The notes below the pieces were generated by a model, which did not search any database, was not told the origin of the DNA, and was given only the letters and a program-made list of their open reading frames with translations. A stretch of 64,000 bases of DNA from Buxus sempervirens (lineage: Eukaryota > Streptophyta > Magnoliopsida > Buxales > Buxaceae). The position numbers were made by a program, and so were the translations under genes. Below are positions 12,493-22,775 of this stretch, piece after piece. Location: NCBI GenBank assembly GCA_947561395.2, contig OX387187.1, positions 28,625,829 to 28,689,828 of the forward strand, written 5' to 3'. Each line of letters begins with the position of its first letter. The stretch's first letter is position 1.

Positions 12493-14556
12493 ATGGACCC
12501 TAGGTATCCTATGTTTTTTGACACTGAAGAAAGGGAATATCTTAGACCCCTTTCTGACCCAGTATTTTCTGATGATATAACCCAACCCCAATATAATGAC
12601 CCTCCCATCCAAGGTCTTGAAACAGAATTCCCTTCACAGGATATGGGATCGTCTTCCCTACCACCTAGGAGCACTAAGAGGAGTAGAACCTCTAGTGTTT
12701 GGCTTAATTTTACAATTGAAAGTGTAGGGAGTGAAGAGAAGGCAGTGTGTAACCATTGCAAAAAACAGTTTAGTTGTAAAGGCAAAGGTGGTACAGGCCA
12801 CTTGAACCGGCATTTGCAGAAATGCCTTCCAAAACATGGCCAAATTGACCCTAGGCAAACCCAAATTTCTACTAGTAGTGTTGCTATAAGTAATTTTATT
12901 TTTAATCAAGAAGAAACTAGGCTTGAAATAGTAAAGTGGGTAATTCAAGAAGAATTACCCTTTAGATTAATAGATTCTAAAAGATTTCACCGTTTACTAA
13001 CTAAATATTTAGCACCACAATTTAAACCTTTTTCACGCCACACTTTAAGAAAGGATGCCATAAAATTATATGGAAAAATGAAAACTGCATTAATAGAAAC
13101 TTTGTCAAACAGTACTTTTAAAATAGCTTTAACTTCAGATATTTGGACAAGTAGACAACAAATAAGCTATTTAGCTATAACCGCACATTATATTGATGAA
13201 AATTGGAATATGGAAAAAAGAATAATAACTTTTGAACCACTAGATGCTAGCCATACTGGAATAAATATATCAAATGCTATAAGTAGAAATCTAAGAAATT
13301 ATAAAATACACAATAAAATAATGGCTCTAGCACTTGATAATGCAAGTGCTAATAATGTTGCAATAGGAATATTAAGACAACAATTAAACTTAAATATAGA
13401 TGGAAGTTTATTTCATGTTAGGTGTGCTTGTCATATTCTTAATTTAGTTGTGCAAGATGGATTAAAAATTGTTCAACATCATTTAATAAATATTAGAGAT
13501 GCAGTAAGATTTATAAAACAATCTAGCACAACCGCTAGAGAATTTAAATATTATTGTGAAACTTTAGGAAAACAATATAAAAAAATTACCCTAGATGTTG
13601 AACATAGGTGGAATTCAACATATATAATGCTAGAAGCTGCATTAGGATTAAAACAAGAAATTACAATATTTTATAAAAGTAAAATGCCTGAAAGTGACTT
13701 AGAGGATCTTGATTGGCAAATAGCCGAAATTTTAAGAGATTTTTTAAAAGTTTTTTATGATGCAACAAGATATTTATCAGTAGTTTATTACCCAACATCT
13801 TCAAGTATTATAACTTGTTTATATCAAATAAGTATTTGTTTTAAACAATATAGAGATGTACCCATTGCTAAGGAAATTATCCCTGCAATGGAAATTAAAT
13901 TTTTAAAATATTGGCAAGAGATGCCTAATTTATATTGTTTAGCTACTACAATGGACCCTAGGATTAAATTAGGAGTTGAAGACTTAATAGATGGAATAAA
14001 TGAAAATATGAATTCTACTTTTCAAATAGATATACGTAAAATAAGAAATCTATTAGAAAGACTTTTTTGTGAATACGATACTAGTAGTAGCATACAAAGT
14101 CATACACGAACCCAACAAACACTACCAAATAATTCCGCTTGGAATTTTTTAAGTGGGAGAAGAAAGGGAAAACAACCAGCTTCTAGTAGTGGGGGATCAT
14201 CTGAATTAATGATTTTTTTAGAAAGCCCCCCAATGAGTTTTAATACTATAGAAGAGCATAATGCTTTTAACATTTTGACATGGTGGAAGCAAAATCAGGT
14301 TAATTATCCTGTGCTTTCCGCCATGGCACGTGATCTACTAACGGTTCCGGTGTCCACAGTTGCATCGGAATCAGCTTTTAGTGCAGGTGGACGAACCGTG
14401 GATGATTACAGGAGCAGATTAACGCCGGAGATGGTGCAAGCATGTGTTAGTCTTACAGATTGGTTAAGGGCAGAACTGAGAGAACAAGAATATGAAGATG
14501 ATCAACTTGCTGGAGACTTTGATGATTTGAATATTGATTTTAGTCAACTAGAGTAG
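12493..14556 (+). CDS. hAT superfamily transposase (BED zinc finger, RNase H-like, hATC)
   Basis: Cuts and pastes the surrounding element. The 687-residue protein has, in order: an acidic N-terminus; a BED-type zinc finger at about residues 65-115 (CNHCKKQF, then HLNRHLQKC); an RNase H-like fold with first aspartate in LTSDIWTS (about 216) and second in ALDNASANN (about 282); CACHILNLVVQDGL; and a C-terminal hATC dimerisation domain with VSTVASESAFSAGGR followed by LTPEMVQACVSLTDWLR. A TTG two codons earlier is in frame, but the ATG at 12493 is the proper start. Coding sequence is intronless, AT-rich and uninterrupted, of normal length for the plant BED-hAT class (RICESLEEPER-like). No mutated key residue was seen, so it may still be functional. 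Confidence 0.95.
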   Translation: MDPRYPMFFDTEEREYLRPLSDPVFSDDITQPQYNDPPIQGLETEFPSQDMGSSSLPPRSTKRSRTSSVWLNFTIESVGSEEKAVCNHCKKQFSCKGKGGTGHLNRHLQKCLPKHGQIDPRQTQISTSSVAISNFIFNQEETRLEIVKWVIQEELPFRLIDSKRFHRLLTKYLAPQFKPFSRHTLRKDAIKLYGKMKTALIETLSNSTFKIALTSDIWTSRQQISYLAITAHYIDENWNMEKRIITFEPLDASHTGINISNAISRNLRNYKIHNKIMALALDNASANNVAIGILRQQLNLNIDGSLFHVRCACHILNLVVQDGLKIVQHHLINIRDAVRFIKQSSTTAREFKYYCETLGKQYKKITLDVEHRWNSTYIMLEAALGLKQEITIFYKSKMPESDLEDLDWQIAEILRDFLKVFYDATRYLSVVYYPTSSSIITCLYQISICFKQYRDVPIAKEIIPAMEIKFLKYWQEMPNLYCLATTMDPRIKLGVEDLIDGINENMNSTFQIDIRKIRNLLERLFCEYDTSSSIQSHTRTQQTLPNNSAWNFLSGRRKGKQPASSSGGSSELMIFLESPPMSFNTIEEHNAFNILTWWKQNQVNYPVLSAMARDLLTVPVSTVASESAFSAGGRTVDDYRSRLTPEMVQACVSLTDWLRAELREQEYEDDQLAGDFDDLNIDFSQLE

Positions 14557-14837
14557 TCTAAGTTTTGTTATAATTTTTGTAATCAAAGTATAGGAATTGT
14601 ACTTTCTCTTTTTTTTGTTTCTTTTAAACTGCAAATGATAGATAGATGAGTGGGTGCCAACCTAGTTGGGATGTGCTTATACTATAGTGATGCAGTATTA
14701 TTTGTTCAAGTAATTATGTAATTTTTGCAAAGTTGTAAGTGTACTTATGCTAATTAATGAATTTATATTTTTTTGAGCAAAATTTATCTCAATATGTGTA
14801 AAACAATTTTGTGAATAATAAAAGTATTTTACAGAAA

Positions 14838-14905
14838 TTTTTTGGGATTTTTTGGGATTTTTTTGGGATTTTTTGGGATTTTTTTGGGATTTTTTGGGAT
14901 TTTTA
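14838..14905. repeat. GGGATTTTTT minisatellite in the hAT 3' region
   Basis: About six tandem copies of a 10-11 base unit (TTTTTTGGGAT, T-run length varying) between the transposase gene and the right subterminal array. Confidence 0.9.
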
Positions 14906-14924
14906 AAAATAAAAAAAATTAATT

Positions 14925-15128
14925 GGCCCGCCGGCCCGGCGGGCTAGGCCCGGCACGGCACGCCTGCTGGGGCGTGCCGTGCCGGGCTTGGGTTTGGGGC
15001 AAATGGGCCTGGCGTGCCGCGGCCCGCCAGGCCCGCGGCACGTCAGGCCCGCGGCACGGCTGGCCCGCGGCCCGCCCGAGCACGCCTGAGGCGTGCCGGG
15101 CCGTGCCGGGCCGGCCCGCCGCGCACCC
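14925..15128. repeat. Right subterminal GC-rich array of the hAT element
   Basis: Two hundred bases dominated by GGCCCG, GCACGG, CGTGCC and CCCGCGGC in both orientations, the counterpart of the array at 11572-11930. It ends directly in the right terminal inverted repeat. Same inferred role as transposase binding region. Confidence 0.7.
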
Positions 15129-15911
15129 CTAGGTCTTGGGGACTGGTTTAGTTTAAGCAGAGGGTTTACCGGTTTAATGATTGAAGATTGGTTCTCGAGT
15201 TGAGGGGGGCAAATTTGTCTTGCTTCACTTACAGAAGAAAAGGAGATGCTGAAGGCTTAAATGGTCAAAAACTTTGTAAAAAAGTTCTGGAGTTGTCGTA
15301 CAATAAATAACATAGATCAAAAAATCTTTTTTTTTCTTATTACCAAAAACAAAAAAAACAAAAAATGGGACCGTACCGTAATTTTCCCTAGAAAAAACGG
15401 GAGTGGAATCAATGGATAGGAGGGTTTTTACGAGTTATGCGGTTTTTATAGTCGGGCTTTTTGGGTTCTTCGGGCTGTAAAATGTGAGCCCGAGCTCAAC
15501 CCGAACTTAAGTCCAGGCTTAAAATTAAACCCGAACCGAACCCAAACCTAAACTGAACTCTTAGATTGGGCTACAATTTGGGCTGGGCTGGGCGGGTTTA
15601 GGGCGGGCCGGGCAAAACTTACAGCTCTACTCAAAGCTCGAGCAACTGTGTAACTCCCACTTTAACAAATAACAACAAATGCCCTTAACATTCTCTCTCT
15701 TCTTTCCACCATGGCTTAATTTTCGTTTTGTTTCTGCAATTCCTGCCAAAGCATGTCGCTTCTAGGCCACTCAAAACAATGAGCACAGGCGATTTCGCCC
15801 AAATTCCCCAAATCTAAACGTAAATAAACAAAGTAAAATAAGGGATAGAGGCATCGGAGCAAACCAGTGTCCGGACGTCTGAAGTCTCTTTCTTCTGTTT
15901 GTGTTTTTGCG

Positions 15912-15920
15912 TTTCCCGCC
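15912..15920. promoter_or_regulatory. E2F-type site TTTCCCGCC
   Basis: Exact match to the plant E2F consensus TTTSSCGC plus C. The same 9-mer recurs 62 bases further at 15974, both within the context GTTTCCCGCCTT. Confidence 0.65.
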
Positions 15921-15973
15921 TTAGGGCTTCCTTCAGTCTGGCTTGTGGACTCTTTCTTCCTTTCATGATCGTG

Positions 15974-15982
15974 TTTCCCGCC
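15974..15982. promoter_or_regulatory. E2F-type site TTTCCCGCC, second copy
   Basis: Second exact E2F-type site upstream of the primase gene. Two copies in the same orientation and flank argue against chance. Confidence 0.65.
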
Positions 15983-16264
15983 TTGGCGCTTACATGGGAT
16001 CTTGTCGTTTAGTTGAGAATGGGCCGATAAACATGACGGAACGGGATGAAATAGTCTTTGGCATTTAACTCCAGTAATCTGTGCAGGTGAAAAGAGATGC
16101 TGCCGCATGTACCATTTCCAGATTAGGGGTTTTTTTTTCCTTTTTTCTTTTTTATATTTTTCAGATGTTGTACGTTACAATGGGTTGATATCGTCTGTGG
16201 GCTGCGGCAGACCCTGCAAATGCTACCATGTGTAGCATCCCACAAATGCTGTATTTTTTATATT

Positions 16265-16305
16265 AAAAAAGTGAAATGTCACTTCAGCTAACATTTCACT
16301 TTTTT
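16265..16305. repeat. Perfect 15-bp inverted repeat (hairpin)
   Basis: AAAAAAGTGAAATGT at 16265-16279 pairs perfectly with ACATTTCACTTTTTT at 16291-16305 across an 11-base loop. Flanked by two further related phrases (TGTAGCATCC and GGATGCTGCA), so it may be the core of a small fold-back element. Confidence 0.75.
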
Positions 16306-16329
16306 AAAAATGTGAGTTAATAGCATCCG

Positions 16330-17956
16330 TAGGATGCTGCAGGTGTAAGCACCTCATTTTTGTACCCCTTGGAAAGCTAGAAATGAAAGCCCTAAAAGAC
16401 AGGTCAAACTCTAGGGGGCAGAAATTGGTTTTCTAATCAAGCTTGAATTGGCTGTCATACCCTATTCCAATGGACAGAAAATCTCGACACAGTTCCAACG
16501 TAACTAAGTTTGTCAGAATCAAAGTCCAAATGAAGGAGATATGAGCATAACAACCCTAAGGGCAAAATTGTAAATAAATGCAGAAATTCTGTCCACGTGG
16601 CAAAAATGGCAAATTAAAGGACAAAAGGATAAAATAAAGAGAAGATAAAACACAAAAGCAAAATATCTCAAATAAAATAGTATTATTTTCTAAAATATCT
16701 CATTTAATTAATTAATTAATTAAATTAAAAAAAATCCGGATTCTCTCATTAATGAGGAATCAAACATCATCTCAAGCAAATTGGAGAGAAAGCAAAAATA
16801 TAAAAATATCTAAAAATAATCGAAATTACTTTTCAGTTATACATAAAATATTTATAACCGAAATTTAATTTCGGTTCTAAGATAAGGTTATGGATTTTCG
16901 TGTCAGGATTCTCTACACGAATCCCTGACGCAAATCATTGCTAATTGGATGTTAATGTGACCGAAATTATATTTCGGTCACAAATAAGTTATGTATAGCT
17001 GAAATTATATTTCGGGTATACATAAAAATAATGTGAACAAACTGAGTTTTCGGTCACATTATTTTTGCCTATATAAGGCAAATAGCAGCTCATTTCAAGG
17101 GGTTAGCTGTTTTTGGCTTCTCCCACTCCTCTCCCACATGCACCCGTCTCTCCTAACCCCTCTCGCCACTCCCCAAGCACCCTAATCTCTTCCAAACACC
17201 CTCAAATCACCACCCAATCCACCTTTCTTCCACTTTAACCAAAAGTAAAGCTTGGGAAACACTTGGAAGCTGAAGAAGAGGGCTCCAGTTGTTGTCCACT
17301 TCTCAAAGGATCTCCAAGACACTTCAAAGAAGTTTACTTCTTCCAAGGTAAGGCTCTTTTCTCATTTTATGTAACATATATGAGATTCATGACATTATAA
17401 GCATATTTTGAGTTATATGTTTAGCTTCCTAGTTTATCTTGCTCCTTCCCCCCATGTCCCTTCATCACTTCTTCATTTTCCTTTCTAAGATGATGCTCCT
17501 ATGGTAAGGGGAGAAGGGTGAGGTAAATGGGAGGATGAGAGGGAGCAACAACATCACCTAAAGAGTCATCCTAGATCATTGTTAACTTTTACATTTAAAG
17601 GAAGAGCTTGTTCTTCCCTTCTCCATCTATTGTACCCTTTAAAACCCCCATTACCTTTCTTTTATTTGCTTGGTCTTCTAGTTTACATCTTAGCATCATT
17701 CATCCCATGTTGTGTAATTGCATGAGTTGGTGGTCTTGCATGGGTATAAGAGGTATGAGTAACATATCATGGTAACATTAGTAGGTTTGCTTACTCCATG
17801 CCTTTAGTCAAATCTCTTGGGATTTCTACACTCAACACAAGCATATTGCACATGTATAATCTTATGATCTAAAAATATGTGTCTCCCAAGGTTTTCCACT
17901 CTTTCCCACACTCCCATGCATATTCCATGTTTGCACCCACACACATAAGTCTCCTC
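16330..17956 (+). other. Promoter-like, LTR-like segment with no coding region
   Basis: No protein frame is supported. It contains three related palindromes built on CCGAAATTATATTTCGG (16856-16876, 16957-16981, 16993-17021), a TATA box TATATAA at 17070, a pyrimidine-rich leader and a plausible first donor site (CCAAGGTAAGG, about 17345). The arrangement resembles an LTR or a TE promoter. A related palindrome half (GACCGAAATATAATTTCG) recurs near 24600, so a dispersed family is likely. I could not find the paired LTR or TSD. Confidence 0.35.
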
Positions 17957-19055
17957 TAAGGCCCTGATTGGTTCAAAGAATTGGGGCAAGAATTCAGTAT
18001 GGAATTGGAATTGTGAGCTTAAATTCCAAATCTCATGTTTGGAAGCACAATAGAGATTTGAATTAGAATTGTTACAAATTCTGTTGAATTACGTTATAAG
18101 CTATTTTTTAGCTTACCTAATCCCTATCCCAAGAGGAGAGAATTTAGGATTTGTGATAAGAATTGGGAAGTCAATAGACTCAATACGAAAACTAACCCAT
18201 CGATAGTCTGTGTTAACGTTTTCTTTTGAACAGGTTGAGAAACTCGTTCCTCTCCATTACTTCTAAACAGGTAAGCCTTCTATTTTCTTTTTACGGTCAT
18301 CTTCTCCAATCGTTTGTTCTATTTTTTTTTCTTTTCCAGTCATCATTTTCTAGCGATATCTCCATTACTTCAAAACAGGTAAGCTTTCTCTTTTCTTTTT
18401 CCAGCCATCTTCTCCAATCGTTTTGTTTTTTTTTTCCTTTTCGAGTCATCGTTTTCTAGCGATATCTCCGGTTGTCTTTGCCGTTAATGTCAAACAATGT
18501 CCTCTCTCTTCTGTAGTTTTTTCTTCTCTTTTTCTGGTCGCCTTTTTCCCATCATTTTCTTTTGGTTTTTTTTTTTGTCGTCTTTTTTTCCTTCCTTTTT
18601 CTAGTCATCTTTTTGCATAATTTTTTTCCTCTTTCCAAAGATGAAATCAAAGATTCAGATAAAAGACTAAACCGCAATAAGAATAGAGTTCAGAGCCGCA
18701 ATGAGATAAAGACGGAACCACTAATAATTACAAATAGAAGGTGAAGTCAAAGCCGCAATGAGAACAGAGTTCAGCTAATCAGCAATAAATTTAATATTCT
18801 GAGGTCTCTGTCCTCGCCTGAACTGTGATGACCTAACACCTGGAACACTTAAAAATATCACAAGCAAACCTAAACTGGTTTCCTCCTTAATGGTCTTCTT
18901 GCGTCTTTTCTCGAGCTTCCTTTGTCTATTCCCGTTGGTTATTGGCTGCAGCTCAACCCTGTGGTCCATTGTTTCCAATTTGTTTCCAACGAAAACCTTC
19001 GTTGTGCTCTATTGGTTCCAATTTGCGTCTTTTCTTGCTAAGAGGATTCCCCCTG

Positions 19056-19393
19056 TGTAACGCCCCAGACTCATACCCAACAAGATATTATCCGCTTTGG
19101 GCCCACGGGCCCTCGCGGATTTTTTCTTAAGGATAACACGAGAAAACTTCCTAGGGGTCACCCATCCTAGCAGTGCTCCCATCCAAGCACGCTTAACTTT
19201 AGGGTTCCCAGGGGATTTAGTCCTGTGTTGCTCCTTAAAAGGCATCTTGCTAAGTTGGGGGTCTTAAGACTACTTATAGCATCCCCGAGCGTTGTGGGAT
19301 CCCAAACATATGCACATCATCGCCTGGTAGCTCGCCCAGGTCTCTCACCCCACCCACATCACAGCCGCCCACTCAGATAGCCAGGATGTCACA
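19056..19393 (-). repeat. Cassandra 3' LTR with 5S rRNA-like domain
   Basis: Minus-strand 3' LTR. The 5S-like segment lies around 19145-19240 (complement) and includes the internal control region words used by Pol III. It also contains GGGATGCTATAAGTAGTC. It differs from its partner LTR by many substitutions and a 15-bp length difference, so the insertion is not recent. Confidence 0.85.
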
Positions 19394-19474
19394 TACTCCC
19401 TTCCATGGGACAACGCGTCCTCGCGTTGGGCCGAACCCCCACACTTTCCGGTCGGAGCAGGCTTTGATACCATT

Positions 19475-19797
19475 TGTAACACCTCGGACCCATAACCAGC
19501 AAGATATTGTCCGCTCTGGGCCCTCACGGATTTGTTCTTAAGGGATAACATAAGAAAACTTCCCAGTGGTCACCCATCCTAGCAGTGCTCTCACCCGAGC
19601 ACGCTTAACTTCAGGGTTCCAAGGGAATTTAGTCCCGTGTTATGCCTTAAAAGGCCTCTTGCTTAGTAGGAGATCTCAAGACTACTTATAGCATCCCCGA
19701 GCGTTGTGGGATCCCAACCATATGTACATTCTCGCCTGGTAGCTCGCCCAGTGAAATTACCCATTCACCCGCCCACTCAGATAGCCAAGATGTCACA
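19475..19797 (-). repeat. Cassandra 5' LTR with 5S rRNA-like domain
   Basis: Minus-strand 5' LTR, directly followed by the tRNA-Met primer-binding site at 19474 and below. The 5S-like words GTTAAGCGTGCTCGG and CTAGGATGGGTGACC are seen in the complement of about 19560-19620. This is not a functional 5S gene; it is a TE-embedded derivative. Confidence 0.85.
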
Positions 19798-20315
19798 CCC
19801 TGCTCCAAGGTTTCTTCACCTGTTGTTCAAGAGGGCCAAAGAAAAGGTCAGACCTGTGAAAGAATTCCAATGACTTGGTTGCAAACAAGTCTTGCATAGG
19901 AAAACAACAGAGAGAAGAAGAATCTTTTTCTGTTCCTTTTCTGGTTTTGCATAATCTTTTCCTGTGAAAGAATTCACCTGTTGTTCAAGTTTTTCATAAT
20001 CTTTTTCTGTTCCTTTTCTGGCCGTCTTTTCCTATCTTTTTCTTCTGGTTTTTTTTTTCTTTGGGTCGTCTTCTTTTCCTTCCTTTTTCTAGTCATCTTT
20101 TGGCATAAGTTTTTTTTCTTTTTCAGTCCTCTTTTTCAAGCAATCTAGTCGTCTTTTGGCATAAGTTTGCAATCTGGTCGTCTTTTGGCATAAGTTTTTT
20201 TTCTTCTTAATTCCTCTTTTTCTAGCAATATGTGGTCGTCCTTTTGCATAATTTCTGGTCATCTCTGTTTCCTTACTTTTAATTTTCTGGTCGTCTCTTT
20301 CTACCACTATTTTTA

Positions 20316-20579
20316 TGGTCGTCTTTTCTTGTGATCTCTCCGATCTTGGTCTTTATCGTCAAACAATCACATTTTTAAAATCAATGTCAAACCGAACCCA
20401 TAACAATCACTTTTCTTGTGACCTCTCTTGCAAATATTAGGAGGGTATTTTTCTGGTCATCTTTTCTTGTGATCTCTCCGGTCTTGGTCGTTATCGTCAA
20501 ACAATCACATTTTAAAAATCAATGTCAAACCGAACCGATAACAATCACTTTTCTTGTGACCTCTCTTGCAAATATTAGG
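20316..20579. repeat. Tandem duplication of about 125 bp in the Harbinger 5' region
   Basis: Two copies share, in order, CTTTTCTTGTGATCTCTCCG, TATCGTCAAACAATCACATT, AATCAATGTCAAACCGAACC and GACCTCTCTTGCAAATATTA. They start about 138 bases apart. The surrounding region (19980-20310) is a degenerate series of TGGTCGTCTTTTGGCATAAG-like units. No coding function. Confidence 0.8.
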
Positions 20580-21039
20580 CCCTCCTGGCCCAACATATCT
20601 ATGGCCTCTCTTGCAAATAGAGGAGCCAAATCATTTCAAATGAGAATTATATTTTGTAAATCTAGAAATGCAAGCAGAATTTTGAAGACTCTCTTCTTCT
20701 TCTTCTTCTCTCTCTCTAATGTTATGTTTTAAATTGATGTTGTACAATTTCTTTTTCAGCAACCTCTCACGTGATCATTGTCTTTGTTGCAAACAAAGTG
20801 ATACCCAACTAGTACCTTCAAACGTTGCCGGTGTGTACTATATTCTCTTCTTATATTTTTCTTCGTCTATTTTGTCTTAACTTTTCTTATTTGTATATTT
20901 TTGCTGCTATTATGTGCTATGTTTTTCTTTTTTATTTGTTTTACACTAAATTCCATATATGTGCATGTATGTGCTTTGGTGTGTACTGTCAAAATGCATG
21001 ATTAATATGTTGTTTGATATGCAATTTTTTGCTTTACAG

Positions 21040-22503
21040 ATGGATGATAGATTGATTGGTATTCATGCCAACAATGACACAAAAGAGAAGAAGAAGAAAC
21101 TTATTTTACATGCACTTGCTTGTACTGTTACGGCAATTACAATTTGGCATTATGAAAAATATATTGTGAAAGGACCAACTGAAAATAATGATATTTTAAG
21201 GAAACTATATTTAACACATTTGTATGGTGCAAGTGATATAATGTGTTATGATAATTTACGACTTACAAAAAGGGCATTTTATAAGCTATGTGAAATCTTA
21301 CGCGGAAGGGGAGGATTATATGACACAAGGCATATCACTGTAGAAGAATCAATTTCAATGTTCCTACATGTCCTTGCCCATGATGTCAAGTTTCGAGTAA
21401 TTAAGGGTACTTTTATCCGTTCGGGAGAGACAATTAGCAGACATTTTGGTTTTGTTCTAAGGGGAGTGCTCAAACTAACGAAGGATTTCATAAAAGTGAC
21501 AGATAACGTTGGAAATGATTCTAAAGATGACAAATGAAAATGGTTTAAGGTAAACAAAAAAATTGTACACGATACGTAGTTACATTAGTTGTTTACAAAT
21601 TAAGAAAACTAATTTCTTACTCTTTTCCTCAGAATTGCCTTGGAGCTTTAGATGGAACATATATCCAAGTAACCGTTCCACTTCAAGATCAAGGTCGATA
21701 TCGAAATAGAAAGCAAGATATTTCTGCGAATGTCTTAGGAGTATGTGACCGCAACATGAAATTTATTTATGTATTACCTGGTTAGGAAGGATCAGCTTCA
21801 GACTCTAGGGTGCTAAGAAATGCCCTTACTAGATCTTGTCCATTATCTGTTCCCATTGGTACTTTTTTCAAACCTTAATTATTTGATTTCATGATTTTTT
21901 ATGATTTATTTAGTTGTTGATTTTTCCATCGATTATAGGAAAATACTATCTAGTTGATGCAGGATACACAAATGGTCCTGGTTTTCTAGCTCCATATCGC
22001 CAAACTCGTTATCACCTTAATGAATGGGTTGTAAGTGGAAATAATCCAAATAACTACAAAGAGTTATTTAATCTTCGCCATTCTTCAGCAAGGAATGTGA
22101 TTGAAAGAACATTTGGTTTGCTAAAGAAGCGATGGGCCATTTTGAGAACTCCATCATTCTTTGATGTGAAAACTAAGATAGTGATTGTGATAAACTTTTC
22201 ATAAAAAAATTGTAATAGAAATTGATTGTTTAAGTAACATCTTTTTATGCATAAATTTAGGTGCAGATAATCAATGCTTGTTGTGTTATACACAACTTCA
22301 TAAGAGACGAGCATCGAGAGATAGATGATAGCCTTTTAAGAGAAGTTGATGAAGAGTTATCATCAGAGCCACAAATACCAAAAGAGTTAGATGAAGTATT
22401 GATAACAAGTGTTCAAGTTACAAATGAGTGGACAAAGTTTCGAGATGATTTAGCTCAGAGCATGTATGCTGACTATCAAGCTAGGCGAAGGAACAAAAAT
22501 TAA
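21040..22503 (+). pseudogene. PIF/Harbinger transposase (ALP1/DDE_Tnp_4 type), two nonsense codons
   Basis: Four exons with GT/AG borders and consistent phases: 21040-21549, 21633-21858, 21939-22180, 22261-22503. The start ATG follows a TTTACAG acceptor, so a leader intron exists. The catalytic triad positions are present: D in NCLGALDGTYI, D in YYLVDAGYTNGPG and E in RNVIERTFGLLKKRW, followed by the conserved ACCVIHNFIR. Two in-frame stops interrupt it: TGA at 21535 just before KWFK, and TAG at 21783 in VLPG-stop-EGSASDSRVL. Both are sites where family members have tryptophan. The DDE residues are intact, so loss is recent or only these codons are damaged. Sister gene to the Myb/SANT gene at 22776. 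Confidence 0.93.
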
Positions 22504-22775
22504 AGTTATAGATTAATTTAGCATTATTTAGTCTTTTGACTATTTTTTTTTATAATTCTTGAACACATGAGAAATTCCTTTTGTTAATTAAATTGAATTG
22601 TGCTATTGGTTTATATCTCCTCATACTTGGTGGTTTTAATTTATTTTTGAAAATATCATTTCCTGTGTATGCTATCAAAAATTTTTATGGCTCAATATTT
22701 ATTATAATTTATGAAATTACAATTGCATATTGTTTTAAGTAACTATTATATTAATATTTGTGTAGATTATTACAG

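Larger units (their letters stand above)
11564..15131 (+). mobile_element. hAT DNA transposon, apparently complete and possibly autonomous
   Basis: Flanked by a perfect 8-bp target duplication GGTCTTGG (11556-11563 and 15132-15139). Terminal inverted repeats start TAGGCATGAGCAACGGGCCG on the left and TAGGGGTGCGCGGCGGGCCG (reverse complement) on the right, 15 of 20 matching. The internal 2.1-kb transposase frame is uninterrupted. Both ends carry very GC-rich subterminal arrays, sharply different from the AT-rich coding core. The perfect TSD and open frame suggest a fairly recent insertion. It sits inside the older hAT-like element in the primase leader intron. Confidence 0.93.
10036..15629. 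mobile_element. Older hAT-like element, interrupted by a second hAT element
   Basis: The 8-bp direct repeat CTCAAAGC flanks it exactly (10028-10035 and 15630-15637). The left end begins TAAAGCTGTAAGTAGG; the reverse complement of the right end begins TAGAGCTGTAAGTTTTG. Both subterminal regions share AGCCCAATCTAA and are rich in GGGCCGGG, GGGCTT and similar motifs. Without the nested element at 11564-15131 and its duplication it is about 2.0 kb. No transposase frame remains in this 2 kb, so it is non-autonomous. The interior near 11.3-11.55 kb is gene-like and could be captured host sequence. Length, TSD size and end sequence fit the hAT superfamily; this is inference from the ends. Confidence 0.65.
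15638..16108 (-). promoter_or_regulatory. Probable promoter and 5' leader of the primase gene
   Basis: Host sequence immediately beyond the older hAT-like element. It contains two E2F-type sites (separate entries) and a GC-richer stretch read through by a 130-codon minus-strand frame that resembles no protein I know. Primase genes are classic E2F targets, so I infer that transcription of the primase gene starts here and that the two hAT insertions lie in its leader intron. The exact transcription start and the leader donor site were not identified. Confidence 0.45.
19056..19797 (-). mobile_element. Cassandra-type TRIM retrotransposon carrying 5S rRNA-like LTRs
   Basis: Two similar LTRs of about 330 bp (19056-19393 and 19475-19797) surround an 81-bp interior, and the perfect 5-bp duplication CCCTG flanks the whole (19051-19055, 19798-19802). 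On the minus strand each LTR runs TGTGACATC to GTTACA and contains a 5S rRNA-derived stretch recognisable by GTTAAGCGTGCTTGG and CTAGGATGGGTGACC. Next to the 5' LTR the interior begins AATGGTATCAAAGCC, a primer-binding site for initiator tRNA-Met with one mismatch. Next to the 3' LTR is a purine run, GGAAGGGAGTA. There is no coding capacity, as expected for this family; it must be mobilised in trans. Nested in the Harbinger element. Confidence 0.93.

Noticed and set aside
14923-15132. Open frame in the right GC-rich block
   Set aside because: Same composition artefact as the left hAT end.
19145-19240. 5S rRNA gene
   Set aside because: The 5S-like words are embedded in Cassandra LTRs with TSD, primer site and purine tract; not a stand-alone 5S gene.
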